From NCBI GenBank assembly GCA_041395905.1, contig JAWKZP010000003.1:310001-374000 (forward strand): a stretch of DNA of 64,000 bases, written 5' to 3'. Under the pieces are notes generated by a model. That model saw nothing but the letters and a program-made list of their open reading frames with translations. It did not search any database and was not told the DNA's origin. The stretch is from UBA7803 sp041395905. Lineage in GTDB: Bacteria > Pseudomonadota > Gammaproteobacteria > Pseudomonadales > Azotimanducaceae. The position numbers and the translations under genes were made by a program. Of the stretch, positions 51,578 through 60,341 are shown in pieces (positions within the stretch are counted from its first letter, which is position 1; each line of letters begins with the position of its first letter).

Positions 51578-53674
51578 ATGCGCAACGAGGCCTCCCGTCA
51601 CGCGGTTGCGGCAGCCGCGCTGGTGGTTGCCGCGTCGGCACTGCTGACGACCGGCTGCTCACCCTCCGCGTCACGGTCGGAAAGCCCTGCCGCAACGCCC
51701 CCCGCGGCAGCAACCCCCGCGCCTGCGGATTACATGGAAGGCTCGGTGCGCGCCCCCGACGGCGCGCCCGAAGCCGGCGTGTGGGTCATCGCGGAAACCG
51801 GCGCTCTAGCCACGCCCTATCGCAAGATCGTGGTTACCGACGATGCCGGGCGGTTTCTGATCCCCGAGCTGCCCGAGGCCGACTACCAGGTGTGGGTACG
51901 CGGCTACGGGCTGCAGGATTCGGCCAAGTCCGACGCGCGCCCCGGTTCGAGCCTCGAGCTCATCGCGCAGCCGGCCGCGGATGCCGTGACCGCGGCAGCC
52001 ATCTACCCCGCCAGCTACTGGCTGTCGCTGCTGGAGCCGCCCGGGCACAGCGCAGACTGGGTCAACGCGTTCAAGCTCGGCTGCCAGCTCTGCCATCAGG
52101 TGGGATCGCTGATCACGCGCAGCCGCAATCGCGAGCTCTACGATCTGGGGCTGCAGAAAGCCAGCTACATGAATCTCACCGCCGACGGGCTGGGCCGCGA
52201 GCAGCTGCTCGACGCGCTGTCCTACTGGCACGAGCGCATCAGCGCCGGCGAGGTGCCGCCGTCGCCACCGCGTCCTGCCGGCATCGAACGCAACCTGGTA
52301 GTGACCCAGTGGGCCTGGGGCGATGCCTTCACCTACGCCCACGACGAGATCGCCACCGACAAGCGCCAACCGACGCTCTATGCCAACGCGCCCATCTACG
52401 GCGTCGACATCGCCAACGACCGGATCCTCTGGGTGGACCCGGTGACCAACAGCGCCGGCGCCAGCGGCGTGCCGACGCTGAACGGTTACGACACCGCGTG
52501 GTGCGACCTCACCTACAAACCGCTCGGCGGCGCCCAGGCGCTGCCGGCAGGCTTCGGCTCGCTGGGCTGCCCGGTGCGTTCCGGCATCACGGGCTTCGAA
52601 GGCCAGTACCCCAACGCCGCCAATCCGCACAACCCCATGTTCGACGACCAGGGCCGGGTATGGATCACCACCCAGGTACGGCGCGAGTGGGGCGAGGACC
52701 TGCCGGAATTCTGCAGAGCCGATCCAGTGATCGCGCACAACTATCACCATCGTCAGCTGGGCTACTACGATCCCAAGCGCGACACCTACGAGCTCATCGA
52801 TACCTGCTACGGCACGCACCATCTTCAGTTCGACGCCGACGGCGTGCTCTGGACCAGCGGCGATTCCTACGTGATCGGCTGGTTCGATCCCGCCAGGTAC
52901 GACCCGGCGAAGCCCGAGACCCTCGCCGAGGCCCAGGGCTGGTCGGAGATCCGCATCGACAGCGACGGCGACGGCACGGCGGACACGCCGCTGGTGGGCT
53001 TCAACTACGGCGTGATCCCGAACCCCGTGGACGGCAGCGTGTGGACCGCGCAACCCGGCGGCGACCCGGGCGGCCCGCGCAATTACCGGGGACGGCTGAT
53101 CCGCTACGACCCGGCCAGCGATCGCCACGAGGTCTACATTCCGCCGCGCCCGGGCGCAGGCCCGCGCGGAGTGGATGTGGACAGCAAAGGGATCATCTGG
53201 GCCGCACTCGGCGGCAGCGGCCATCTGGCGCGCTTCGATCGCAGTCGCTGCCGGCAGACCTGGGGCAGCGGCGACCAGTGTCCCGAGGGCTGGAGCCTGT
53301 ACCGCAGCCCGGGCCCGCGCATGCGCACCGGCGATGACCCGGCCGCCGAGGCCAGCGCCGACTTCCACTACTACCTGTTCGTCGATCAGCACGACACGCT
53401 CGGCCTGGGGCGCGACGTCGTGATCATGAACGGCACCGGTTCCGACTCGCTGCTGGCCTTCGACCCGACCCGCGAATCGTTCACGGTGATCCGCATCCCC
53501 TACCCGCTCAATTCGTACACGCGCGGTCTGGATGGACGCATCGACGACCCGGATGCCGGCTGGAAAGGTCGCGGCCTGTGGTTTACCAACGGCCTGGACC
53601 CGATCATGCATTCCGAGGTGCCCCAGTCGTACGTCGGCCGGGTTCAGCTGCGTCCGGATCCGCTGGCGCGCTGA
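51578..53674 (+). CDS. Lipoprotein with c-type heme motif and Vgb/SMP30-like beta-propeller
   Basis: A 698-residue exported protein. A signal ends in LLTTGC27 (lipobox), followed by a Pro/Ala linker, an Ig-like carboxypeptidase-regulatory domain (about 52-135, GSVRAPDGAPEAGVWVIAETG to VWVRGYGL), a CQLCH heme-attachment motif (C169, C172, H173), and a large beta-propeller (about 290-690) with repeated DNQGRVW-like strands (MFDDQGRVWITTQV, QFDADGVLWTSGD, DVDSKGIIWAALGG). The combination suggests a periplasmic heme-bearing oxidoreductase or lyase. The gene follows the hypothetical protein by 10 nt. Confidence 0.8.
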   Translation: MRNEASRHAVAAAALVVAASALLTTGCSPSASRSESPAATPPAAATPAPADYMEGSVRAPDGAPEAGVWVIAETGALATPYRKIVVTDDAGRFLIPELPEADYQVWVRGYGLQDSAKSDARPGSSLELIAQPAADAVTAAAIYPASYWLSLLEPPGHSADWVNAFKLGCQLCHQVGSLITRSRNRELYDLGLQKASYMNLTADGLGREQLLDALSYWHERISAGEVPPSPPRPAGIERNLVVTQWAWGDAFTYAHDEIATDKRQPTLYANAPIYGVDIANDRILWVDPVTNSAGASGVPTLNGYDTAWCDLTYKPLGGAQALPAGFGSLGCPVRSGITGFEGQYPNAANPHNPMFDDQGRVWITTQVRREWGEDLPEFCRADPVIAHNYHHRQLGYYDPKRDTYELIDTCYGTHHLQFDADGVLWTSGDSYVIGWFDPARYDPAKPETLAEAQGWSEIRIDSDGDGTADTPLVGFNYGVIPNPVDGSVWTAQPGGDPGGPRNYRGRLIRYDPASDRHEVYIPPRPGAGPRGVDVDSKGIIWAALGGSGHLARFDRSRCRQTWGSGDQCPEGWSLYRSPGPRMRTGDDPAAEASADFHYYLFVDQHDTLGLGRDVVIMNGTGSDSLLAFDPTRESFTVIRIPYPLNSYTRGLDGRIDDPDAGWKGRGLWFTNGLDPIMHSEVPQSYVGRVQLRPDPLAR

Positions 53675-53680
53675 TCGCCG

Positions 53681-53698
53681 CGGCACGGATGCGTGCCG
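53681..53698. terminator. Small hairpin between convergent genes
   Basis: CGGCAC, 6-nt loop, GTGCCG, just after the propeller gene and 16 bp before the convergent antiporter gene. There is no T tract; weak terminator candidate. Confidence 0.4.
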
Positions 53699-53714
53699 AC
53701 GACGTCCGGCGCGC

Positions 53715-54671
53715 TCAGCCGCGATGGACGACGAAGGCCAGGTAAGCGATGTAGATGAGCACGAACAGGACGCCGTGAATCCGGTTCAGCACCGAGCGAC
53801 GACTGGTAATCAACGCCACGATCAGCAGCGCGCTCGCGCCGATCACCATGACGAGGTCCGTGTTGCTCACCACGTCGAACGGAAGTTCCGAGACCGTGGC
53901 GGTCAGGCCGATGATCCACAGCAGGTTGAAGATGTTGGAGCCGACCACGTTACCTACCGCGATGTCGGTCTGCCCGCGATATGCCGCCACAGCCGAAGCC
54001 ACCAGTTCGGGCGCCGACGTGCCGGCAGCGATGATCGTCAATCCGATCAATGCGTCGTTCACGCCCAGCGCCTGGGCCACGCCGACGGCGCCGGCGACGG
54101 CCAGCTCGCCGCCCGCATAGAGGCCGAGCACGCCAGCACCGATCAGCGCCCAGGCCTTGAACTGACTCAGAACCACCGGCTCGTCGATGGGCTCGTCGCC
54201 ATTGGCACGGGCGACCTTGAACACGTAGAGCATGAAGAACAGAAAGAAGATCAGCAGGATGAGACCATCCAGGCGGCTGATGATGAGATCCGGGCGGCTC
54301 GTGAACAGCGCGGCGTTGGCGAGAAATCCCACCAGCAGCGCGGCCGTGAGCGAAAACGGAATCTCCGTGACGACGGTCTGATCACGCACCGGCAGCGGTC
54401 GAATGATTGCAGCCACCCCGATCACCACCAGCACGTTGAAAATGTTGCTGCCGATGACGTTGGCAATGGCCAGGTCCGCGTTGTGCTGCAGGCCCGCGGA
54501 AAACGAGACCACCAGTTCCGGCAACGAGGTTCCGAACGAAACCACGGTAAGCCCTACCACCAGCGGTGAGACGCGACGCCGCCGCGCCAGGCCCACGCCG
54601 CCTTTTACCAGCCAGTCGGCACCCAGCACCAACAGACCCAGACCGAGCAGCAGCATCCCCAGATTCAGCAT
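53715..54671 (-). CDS. Calcium/sodium antiporter (CaCA family, YrbG-like)
   Basis: A 318-residue inner-membrane cation exchanger with ten helices in two inverted repeats. Each repeat carries the alpha motif: VVSFGTSLPELVVS with IGSNIFNVLVVIG in the first, and IAAGTSAPELVASAV with VGSNIFNLLWIIG in the second. These bind Na+/Ca2+. ATG at 54671 begins directly before the first helix; a longer in-frame start adds Arg/Ser-rich non-family sequence. It diverges from the APC transporter gene. Confidence 0.92.
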   Translation of the reverse strand: MLNLGMLLLGLGLLVLGADWLVKGGVGLARRRRVSPLVVGLTVVSFGTSLPELVVSFSAGLQHNADLAIANVIGSNIFNVLVVIGVAAIIRPLPVRDQTVVTEIPFSLTAALLVGFLANAALFTSRPDLIISRLDGLILLIFFLFFMLYVFKVARANGDEPIDEPVVLSQFKAWALIGAGVLGLYAGGELAVAGAVGVAQALGVNDALIGLTIIAAGTSAPELVASAVAAYRGQTDIAVGNVVGSNIFNLLWIIGLTATVSELPFDVVSNTDLVMVIGASALLIVALITSRRSVLNRIHGVLFVLIYIAYLAFVVHRG

Positions 54672-54820
54672 GTTCCCGGCCGTGTTATCGACATGGCTGC
54701 GCATGCTAGCCGATCGGGACGCGCGACCCCAGCCCGCCAAGTGACAACTGCTGTAGCGCTTGGCAACCTCAAGTAGACTGGGGGCTCCGGGCCGGTCAGT
54801 CGCGCGCACGGGCCACGGAC

Positions 54821-54843
54821 AAAGGGGCAAAGGGGCAAAGGGA
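54821..54843 (+). repeat. Short tandem AAAGGGGC repeat upstream of the transporter leader
   Basis: AAAGGGGC occurs twice (54821-54828, 54829-54836), followed by a third, partial copy AAAGGGA. The purine-rich array lies just before the leader peptide's ribosome-binding site and could offer standby ribosome-binding sites. Confidence 0.6.
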
Positions 54844-54855
54844 AAGAGACCACCG

Positions 54856-54885
54856 ATGAACGAAGACGGATCCCTTGCCGCATGA
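54856..54885 (+). CDS. Nine-residue leader peptide overlapping the APC transporter start
   Basis: ATG 54856 opens the peptide MNEDGSLAA and stops at TGA 54883-54885. This stop overlaps the transporter's ATG 54882-54884 as ATGA. The leader has a good ribosome-binding site (GGAAAGAG 7 nt upstream), while the transporter start has none, so translation of the transporter probably depends on the leader. Confidence 0.55.
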   Translation: MNEDGSLAA

Positions 54886-56270
54886 CCGGCAACCGCCTTG
54901 AGCGCAAGATCGGCCTAGGCGGGGCCGTCTTCACCCTGATCGGTTACATCGTCGGCGCCTCGATCTTCATCCTGCCCGGGCAACTCGCCGGAATCGCCGG
55001 CCCCGCCGTGTTTCTCGCCTATCTGCTGGCCGCGGTGCCCGCGCTGGTCAACTGCCTGATCGCCGCCCAGGTGGGCACGATCCTGCCGGTGAGCGCGGCC
55101 GACTACGTTTTCTCCAGCGTCGTGCTGCACCCGTTTCTGGGATTTCTCAAGGTCTGGACCAGCACCATCGCGCTGCTGGTCGGCGTGCCGTTGCTCGCCT
55201 ACGGATTTGCCGACTACGCGGCCTACTTCCTGCCCGGCCTGGATCGCATGGTCACGGCGATGGCGGTGATCGTGGCCCTGATGGCCATCAATCTGCTGGG
55301 GCTGCGGGCCAACGTGAGCACGCAGATGGCCATGGTGGGGGTGTTCATCGCCGCGCTGCTCATCTTCGCCATCGGCGGTCTGTTCTACGTGGACTGGAGC
55401 CTGCTGACGCCCATGGTACCGAACGGCTACGACTCGGTGCTGAATGCCGCCGTGCCCGCGTTCTATTCCTACTCGGGCTTTGCCGTGATCGTGGTGATCG
55501 GCGAGGAGATCCGCAATCCCGGGCGCACCGTGCCGCTGACGCTCGCGATCGCGTTCGCCATCGTCGCGACGATCTACACCCTGGTGACCATCGTGCTGCC
55601 TGGCGTGGTCCCCTGGCAGCAGCTGGGTACCATGGTGGCGCCCATGGGCAGCGCCGCGAAGCTGTTTCTGCCCGACTGGTTCGCCAGCCTGATCACCCTG
55701 AGCGCGCTGATGGCCGCAGCGACATCCATCAATGCCCTGATCCTCACGACGTCGCGCAGTTTCTTTGCGCTGGCGCGAAACCGCATCTATCCCGAGCTGC
55801 TCAACCATCTGAGCCGCAACACCCGTGAGCCCAACCGGGCGATCATCGCGGTGGTGGTCGTCGCGCTCATCGGCGTGGCCCTGCAGGGCGAGATCGTCCA
55901 GTACGCCTCGGTCTCCACCATCGGCGCCATGTTCTACGGCATCGTGTGGTCCGTGGGCCTGATCCGCCTGCCGGTCAAGCTGCCGGATCACTACCGGGAC
56001 GCCGTGTTCCGTCTGAGCATACCCACCATCTGGGTCGTGGCGAGCATAAAGATCGCAGTGTCTCTGCTGTTTCTGTACATCGGCGTGCGCAACAATCCGG
56101 GGCCCTCGTTCGTGTATCTGATGCTGGTGCTGCTGGGCGCCGTCTACTACTTCGGACGCCAGCGTCATCTGGCGCGCCAGGGGGTTTCGTTGCATGATCT
56201 GCTGCGCCACGAAGCCAACCAGACATACCCTGCACCCGGTACCCGAACCGTGGCGGAGAATCGGCCATGA
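54882..56270 (+). CDS. APC-family amino acid/amine permease
   Basis: A 462-residue amino acid-polyamine-organocation transporter with about twelve helices. RLERKIGLGGAVFTLIGYIVGASIFILPGQLAG (5-37) is the substrate-binding first helix with the unwound G-A-S region, and FYSYSGFAVIVVIGEEIRNPGRTVPLTLAIAF (about 195-226) is helix 6 with the conserved E-E-I-x-N-P-x-R-x-x-P. No Shine-Dalgarno precedes the ATG; translation is probably coupled to the overlapping leader. Its stop overlaps the aminotransferase start by 4 bp, so uptake and transamination of an amino acid are linked. Confidence 0.9.
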   Translation: MTGNRLERKIGLGGAVFTLIGYIVGASIFILPGQLAGIAGPAVFLAYLLAAVPALVNCLIAAQVGTILPVSAADYVFSSVVLHPFLGFLKVWTSTIALLVGVPLLAYGFADYAAYFLPGLDRMVTAMAVIVALMAINLLGLRANVSTQMAMVGVFIAALLIFAIGGLFYVDWSLLTPMVPNGYDSVLNAAVPAFYSYSGFAVIVVIGEEIRNPGRTVPLTLAIAFAIVATIYTLVTIVLPGVVPWQQLGTMVAPMGSAAKLFLPDWFASLITLSALMAAATSINALILTTSRSFFALARNRIYPELLNHLSRNTREPNRAIIAVVVVALIGVALQGEIVQYASVSTIGAMFYGIVWSVGLIRLPVKLPDHYRDAVFRLSIPTIWVVASIKIAVSLLFLYIGVRNNPGPSFVYLMLVLLGAVYYFGRQRHLARQGVSLHDLLRHEANQTYPAPGTRTVAENRP

Positions 56271-57193
56271 CCGCAGCATCGAACCAGCGCATCGCGTACT
56301 ACAACGGCGCCTACCTTCCGGAAGGCGAAGTCCGCATTCCGTTCCGGGACCGCGGCTTCCTGCATGGCGACGGCGTGTTCGACATGACCCGCACCTTCGG
56401 CGGCAGAATCTTCCGCATCGAGGAGCACGTCGAGCGCCTGTACCACTCACTGCGCTCGCTGCGCATCGACCCCGGGTTGAGCGCGAAGGAGATGGTGGAA
56501 GTGAGCTGTGAGGTACTGCGCCGCAATGCGCACTTTCTCGACGACAGCACCGACTACTGGGTCGCCCAGCGCGTCTCGCGCGGGCTTTCCGCCATCGGCG
56601 ACGAGGGCTGGTCCCAGGACGGCGCCACCGTGATCGTGGAATGCATACCGCTGCCGCTGGCCAAGCGCGCGACCTATTACCGCGACGGCGTCGACCTGGC
56701 AGTCTCGCCCGTACGGCGTACCGCCCCCGATGCGCTCACGCCACGGGCCAAGACGTTCAACTACCTGAATCTGATCACCGCGAACCAGGCCATGCCGCCC
56801 ATGGGTGAGAATGCCATGACGGTGGTGCTCGATCACAACGGCAATCTTGCCGAGGGGCTGGGCTCGAATCTGTTTCTGGTGCGCGACGGCGTCTGCCTGA
56901 CACCGAAGGAGCAATACGTCCTACCCGGCGTGTCCCGCGCCTGCGTGATGGACCTCGCCCGCAAGCTCGGGATTGCCGTCGAGGAAGCGGATCTGGACTT
57001 CCACGACGCCTATAACGCCGATGAGATCTTCCTGACTTCCACCAGCCTGTGCATCGTGCCTGTGCGTACTTTCTGCGGCGCCGTCGTGGGCGACGGCAAG
57101 CTGCCCGGTGACATCACGGCGCGCATCACCAGGGCCTATGCGGATCTCGTCGAGTTCGACTTCGTCGCCCAGTACCTCAAGCACCTGCCCTGA
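56267..57193 (+). CDS. Class IV aminotransferase (branched-chain/D-amino-acid type)
   Basis: A 308-residue fold-type IV PLP enzyme. The Schiff-base lysine is K162 in TPRAKTFNYLNLI, followed by NLAEGLGSNLFLVRDG (about 190-205) and a VLPGVSRACVMDLA (about 215-228) phosphate-side block. FRDRGFLHGDGVFDMTRTFGGRIFRIEEHVERL is the standard start. It transfers an amino group between a branched-chain-like or D-amino acid and a 2-oxo acid. The gene overlaps the permease gene by 4 bp (ATGA). Confidence 0.9.
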   Translation: MTAASNQRIAYYNGAYLPEGEVRIPFRDRGFLHGDGVFDMTRTFGGRIFRIEEHVERLYHSLRSLRIDPGLSAKEMVEVSCEVLRRNAHFLDDSTDYWVAQRVSRGLSAIGDEGWSQDGATVIVECIPLPLAKRATYYRDGVDLAVSPVRRTAPDALTPRAKTFNYLNLITANQAMPPMGENAMTVVLDHNGNLAEGLGSNLFLVRDGVCLTPKEQYVLPGVSRACVMDLARKLGIAVEEADLDFHDAYNADEIFLTSTSLCIVPVRTFCGAVVGDGKLPGDITARITRAYADLVEFDFVAQYLKHLP

Positions 57194-57205
57194 GCGGGCC
57201 GCACG

Positions 57206-57688
57206 TCAGAGAAACCTAGCCAGCAGGAAGATACCCACCATGGCGAGTGCCAGCGTCAGCTTGGCCGCGGTGCCCAGCACCAGACCGACGGTGGCGCCGA
57301 TGCCGGCCCGGCCCGCCTGCTGCAGCGTGCGCTGGGCGGACAGCTCCCCCAGCAGCGCGCCGACGAACGGCCCCAGCACGATTCCCACCAGACCGAAGGC
57401 GAGCCCGGCGATGGCGCCGATCACGGCACCCCACACCGCTCGCGGCGACGCCCCGAACCTTGACGCCCCGAATGCGGTGGCGACGAAGTCTACCGCATAG
57501 GTGAGCGCGGCGAGCACGCCCAGAGCGGTGAGCGTGCGCCAGCCGACGTAGGCGAAATCGTCGATCCAGGCACCGAGCAGCAGCGCCGCGAACAGCACGG
57601 GCGGACCGGGCAGCGCCGGGAGGATCAGACCGGCGATGCCCACCGCCACCAGCACCACCACCAGGATCCAGAGCAGCGCCTCGATCAC
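57206..57688 (-). CDS. DUF456 family membrane protein
   Basis: A 160-residue protein with three to four glycine-rich membrane segments: LLWILVVVLVAVGIAGLILPALPGPPVLFAALLLGAWI at the start, YVGWRTLTALGVLAALTYAVDFVATAFGASRFGAS, then AVWGAVIGAIAGLAFGLVGIVLGPFVGALLGEL. This is the DUF456 pattern. GTG at 57688 overlaps the TGA of the upstream acetyltransferase (GTGA), supporting coupled translation and this start. Function unknown. Confidence 0.85.
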   Translation of the reverse strand: MIEALLWILVVVLVAVGIAGLILPALPGPPVLFAALLLGAWIDDFAYVGWRTLTALGVLAALTYAVDFVATAFGASRFGASPRAVWGAVIGAIAGLAFGLVGIVLGPFVGALLGELSAQRTLQQAGRAGIGATVGLVLGTAAKLTLALAMVGIFLLARFL

Positions 57689-58440
57689 CACAGCTTGCGC
57701 ATCGGCACGGTCATGCACACATGCTGGAAACCGAGCCGCGCCAGTATCGGGCGGCTCATGGCGGACGCATCCACAGCCGCCCAGCGATAGCCGCGACGCC
57801 GGATTTCCGCCAGTCGTATCCGAAACAGATCGGCGTAGATACCCCGCCCGCGATAGCGCGCCAGCACCGCGCCGCCATGCAGCTCCGCATAGGCGGAGCC
57901 GGGGAGAAACGTGGTCCATCCGGTACCCACGGCCCGCCCGTCGTCGTAGGCGCAGTACAGCGACAGCTGTTGCGGGCGCTGCTCCAGGGTCTCGCCCAGG
58001 ATATCGCCCAGCCAGCGGAACGGTTGTTCCCAGATCAGCTCCTGAACCCGCACCAGATCACGCACACCGGAACGGTCCGTGATGCGCTCGATGCGCAGAC
58101 CTGAACGCATTCTTGGCGCGCTGCGCTCAGGCTCTACTGCGCAGAGCATGAATGCCTCGGTGTCGTCTTCCTGAAAGCCTCGTGCGGCCAGCCGTCGCTT
58201 CAGGTCCGCGGGCTCGTCGAACTCGTAGAGCTTCCACTCGAAGTCACAGCCCCGCTGCGCGAAGTAATCGATCTGGGCTTGGATGAGCTCGTCCTCACGG
58301 TCGGATGGCAGGCGGGTGAACACCAGCGTCCCTTCCAGGTCGGGCCGCAATGGCGTGTAGCGCGTCACCCAGGGCAACGCGTCCAGCGCAAAACCGTCCA
58401 GGGCCAGACTTCCCCGGTCCGCGGCGAAGTCCTGATACAT
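57685..58440 (-). CDS. GNAT-family acetyltransferase-like protein
   Basis: A 251-residue protein whose C-terminal half has a GNAT fold: LYCAYDDGRAVGTGWTTFLPGSAYAELHGGAVLARYRGRGIYADLFRIRLAEIRRRGYRWAAVDASAMSRPILARLGFQHVC, including the acetyl-CoA loop RYRGRGIY. The N-terminal half (LEGTLVFTRLPSDREDELIQAQIDYFAQRGCDFEWKLYEF) is a degenerate GNAT repeat. ATG at 58440 is the likely start; it has only a weak ribosome-binding site and follows a 38-residue frame by 11 nt. The substrate is unknown. Confidence 0.82.
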   Translation of the reverse strand: MYQDFAADRGSLALDGFALDALPWVTRYTPLRPDLEGTLVFTRLPSDREDELIQAQIDYFAQRGCDFEWKLYEFDEPADLKRRLAARGFQEDDTEAFMLCAVEPERSAPRMRSGLRIERITDRSGVRDLVRVQELIWEQPFRWLGDILGETLEQRPQQLSLYCAYDDGRAVGTGWTTFLPGSAYAELHGGAVLARYRGRGIYADLFRIRLAEIRRRGYRWAAVDASAMSRPILARLGFQHVCMTVPMRKLW

Positions 58441-58451
58441 CTGCCGTCGGT

Positions 58452-58568
58452 TCAAACGCCCCCCGTCAGCGCTCCGACGTTGCCATTGCGAATCCAGGGC
58501 CTTGCATCCGGTGCGAGCAGTGTCTCGAGGCACGCGTCGTCTACCCTGATACCGGGCGCATCGGCCAT
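58452..58568 (-). CDS. Possible 38-residue small ORF upstream of the acetyltransferase
   Basis: ATG at 58568, preceded by GGAGAG, opens a 38-codon frame (MADAPGIRVDDACLETLLAP, ending NVGALTGGV) and stops 11 nt before the acetyltransferase ATG. It may be a small coupled gene, a leader for the poorly initiated downstream gene, or the remnant of a truncated protein. I recognise no family. Confidence 0.35.
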   Translation of the reverse strand: MADAPGIRVDDACLETLLAPDARPWIRNGNVGALTGGV

Positions 58569-58762
58569 GGTATCTCTCCATTCGTTTCGCCCGGACTATG
58601 CGCTGCGGACATGGAGGCCGCAAGCGCCCGCACAGGGCAGACGTCACCCCGTGCGTGCGTCGCGCCCGACTCGACGCAACCGATAGCCTGGCCCGGCGGC
58701 TGGATCGCCCGACTACGCGGCGCGTAGAATCGGGCGTTACGGAGAGGGAGAACGCCGACACC

Positions 58763-60307
58763 ATGGGAACGGTATGGAGCGGCAGCCGCGCGCTGCAGGC
58801 ATCCGAGATCGAAGCACGCGCGCGTCAGGCCGCATCCGGCTTCGAAAGCCTCGGCATCGGGCCGGGAGACGGCGTGGCCATCTACCTGCGCAACGACTAC
58901 CCGTTCTTCGAGGCGAGCCTGGGCGCCAGCATGCTGGGCGCCTACCCGGTGGCGGTGAACTGGCACTACACGCCCGGCGAGGCGCGCTACCTGCTGGAAG
59001 ATTCCGGCGTGAAGGTGCTGGTCATACATACCGACCTGCTGGAACCCATCCGCGAAGCAATCCCCCAGGGCGTGGAAGTGCTGGCCGTTCCGGTGCCGCA
59101 GGAGATTCAGACCGCCTACGGCCTCAGCGACAGAGCCTGCTCCGTCGCCCAGGGCTCAATGAACTGGGACGTCTGGCGCGACGGCTTTCCGGCTACCGAG
59201 CGGCCGCCCGCCCCCATGCCCAGCACGATCATTTACACCTCGGGCACCACCGGCCGACCGAAAGGCGTCCGTCGCCCGACCGCGACGCCCGAGCAGGCAG
59301 CCGTGGCGGCCCGGATGCTGGCACAGAGCTATGGCTTCACCGAGTACCTGGATCGCGGGCACGAGATCACGACGGCCATCGTCGGGCCCATCTACCATTC
59401 GGCCCCCAACGCGCACGCCAACTTCTGCTTCCGCCAGGGCGCCAACATCGTGATTCTGCCGCGCTTCGACCCGGAGGAACTGCTGCGCCAGATCGAGCTG
59501 CGCGGCATAACGCACCTGAACATGGTGCCGATCATGTTCAACCGACTGCTGAAGCTGCCGGAAGACGTGCGCACGCGCTACGACGTCTCGTCGCTGAAGT
59601 TCGTCGCCCACGCCGCGGCGCCTGTCTCGCCGCCCATCAAGCGCGCGATGATCGAGTGGTGGGGGCCGGTCATCAACGAGTACTACGGATCCACGGAAAT
59701 GGGCAACGTGACCTTCTGCACCTCACATGAGTGGCTGTCCCATCCCGGCACGGTCGGCCGCCCCATGCCGGGGGCCGTGGTCAGGGTCATCGACGCCGAA
59801 GGCAACCAGCTGCCCCCGCGCGAGATCGGCGAGGTGATCGGGCGCATGCAGGGCTCGTCAGACTTCACGTACCAGAACGACGACGAGAAACGCCGGCGCA
59901 TGGAGAAGCAGGGGCTGGTGACGCCCGGAGACGTCGGCTACTTCGACGAAGATGGTTACCTGTATCTGTGCGACCGGGCCAACGACATGATCATTTCCGG
60001 CGGCGTGAACATCTATCCGGCCGAGATCGAGGCCGAGCTGCACAAGATGCCCGAGATCGCCGACTGCGCCGTGTTCGGGATACCCGACGAGGAGTTCGGC
60101 GAGGCGATCTGCGCCTACGTGCAGCCTCAACCCGGCACGGATCTCGACGAGGCCCAGGTGCGCACCGGGCTGCGCCAGCAGGTCGCCGGCTACAAGATGC
60201 CTAAGGTCTGGGAGTTCGTCCCGGACCTGCCCCGGGAGGACTCGGGCAAGATCTTCAAGCGCAAGCTGCGCGCGCCGTACTGGGAAGGCGCCGGACGCAA
60301 CATCTGA
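58763..60307 (+). CDS. AMP-dependent acyl-CoA synthetase/ligase
   Basis: A 514-residue adenylate-forming ligase that activates a carboxylic acid with ATP and CoA. Motifs in order: IYTSGTTGRPKGVRR (about 157-171, P-loop), EYYGSTEMGN (about 310-319, A5), GDVGYFDEDGYLYLCDRANDMIISGGVNIYPAEIE (about 392-426, A7-A8 hinge) and the catalytic lysine region GKIFKRKLR near the C-terminus. The overall length and VHxKxP-like HSAPNAHANF segment fit medium/long-chain or aryl acyl-CoA synthetases. ATG 58763 is chosen over longer in-frame starts that lack family sequence. A phosphotriesterase-like gene follows after 34 nt. Confidence 0.9.
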   Translation: MGTVWSGSRALQASEIEARARQAASGFESLGIGPGDGVAIYLRNDYPFFEASLGASMLGAYPVAVNWHYTPGEARYLLEDSGVKVLVIHTDLLEPIREAIPQGVEVLAVPVPQEIQTAYGLSDRACSVAQGSMNWDVWRDGFPATERPPAPMPSTIIYTSGTTGRPKGVRRPTATPEQAAVAARMLAQSYGFTEYLDRGHEITTAIVGPIYHSAPNAHANFCFRQGANIVILPRFDPEELLRQIELRGITHLNMVPIMFNRLLKLPEDVRTRYDVSSLKFVAHAAAPVSPPIKRAMIEWWGPVINEYYGSTEMGNVTFCTSHEWLSHPGTVGRPMPGAVVRVIDAEGNQLPPREIGEVIGRMQGSSDFTYQNDDEKRRRMEKQGLVTPGDVGYFDEDGYLYLCDRANDMIISGGVNIYPAEIEAELHKMPEIADCAVFGIPDEEFGEAICAYVQPQPGTDLDEAQVRTGLRQQVAGYKMPKVWEFVPDLPREDSGKIFKRKLRAPYWEGAGRNI

Positions 60308-60341
60308 ACACAGGAAAACGCACGGAAAACGGAACGCAACC

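Noticed and set aside
54915..56450. A 511-codon minus-strand frame opposite the permease gene
   Set aside because: Extremely rich in His, Gln, Asp and Arg, the typical antisense of membrane-helix codons; no motif.
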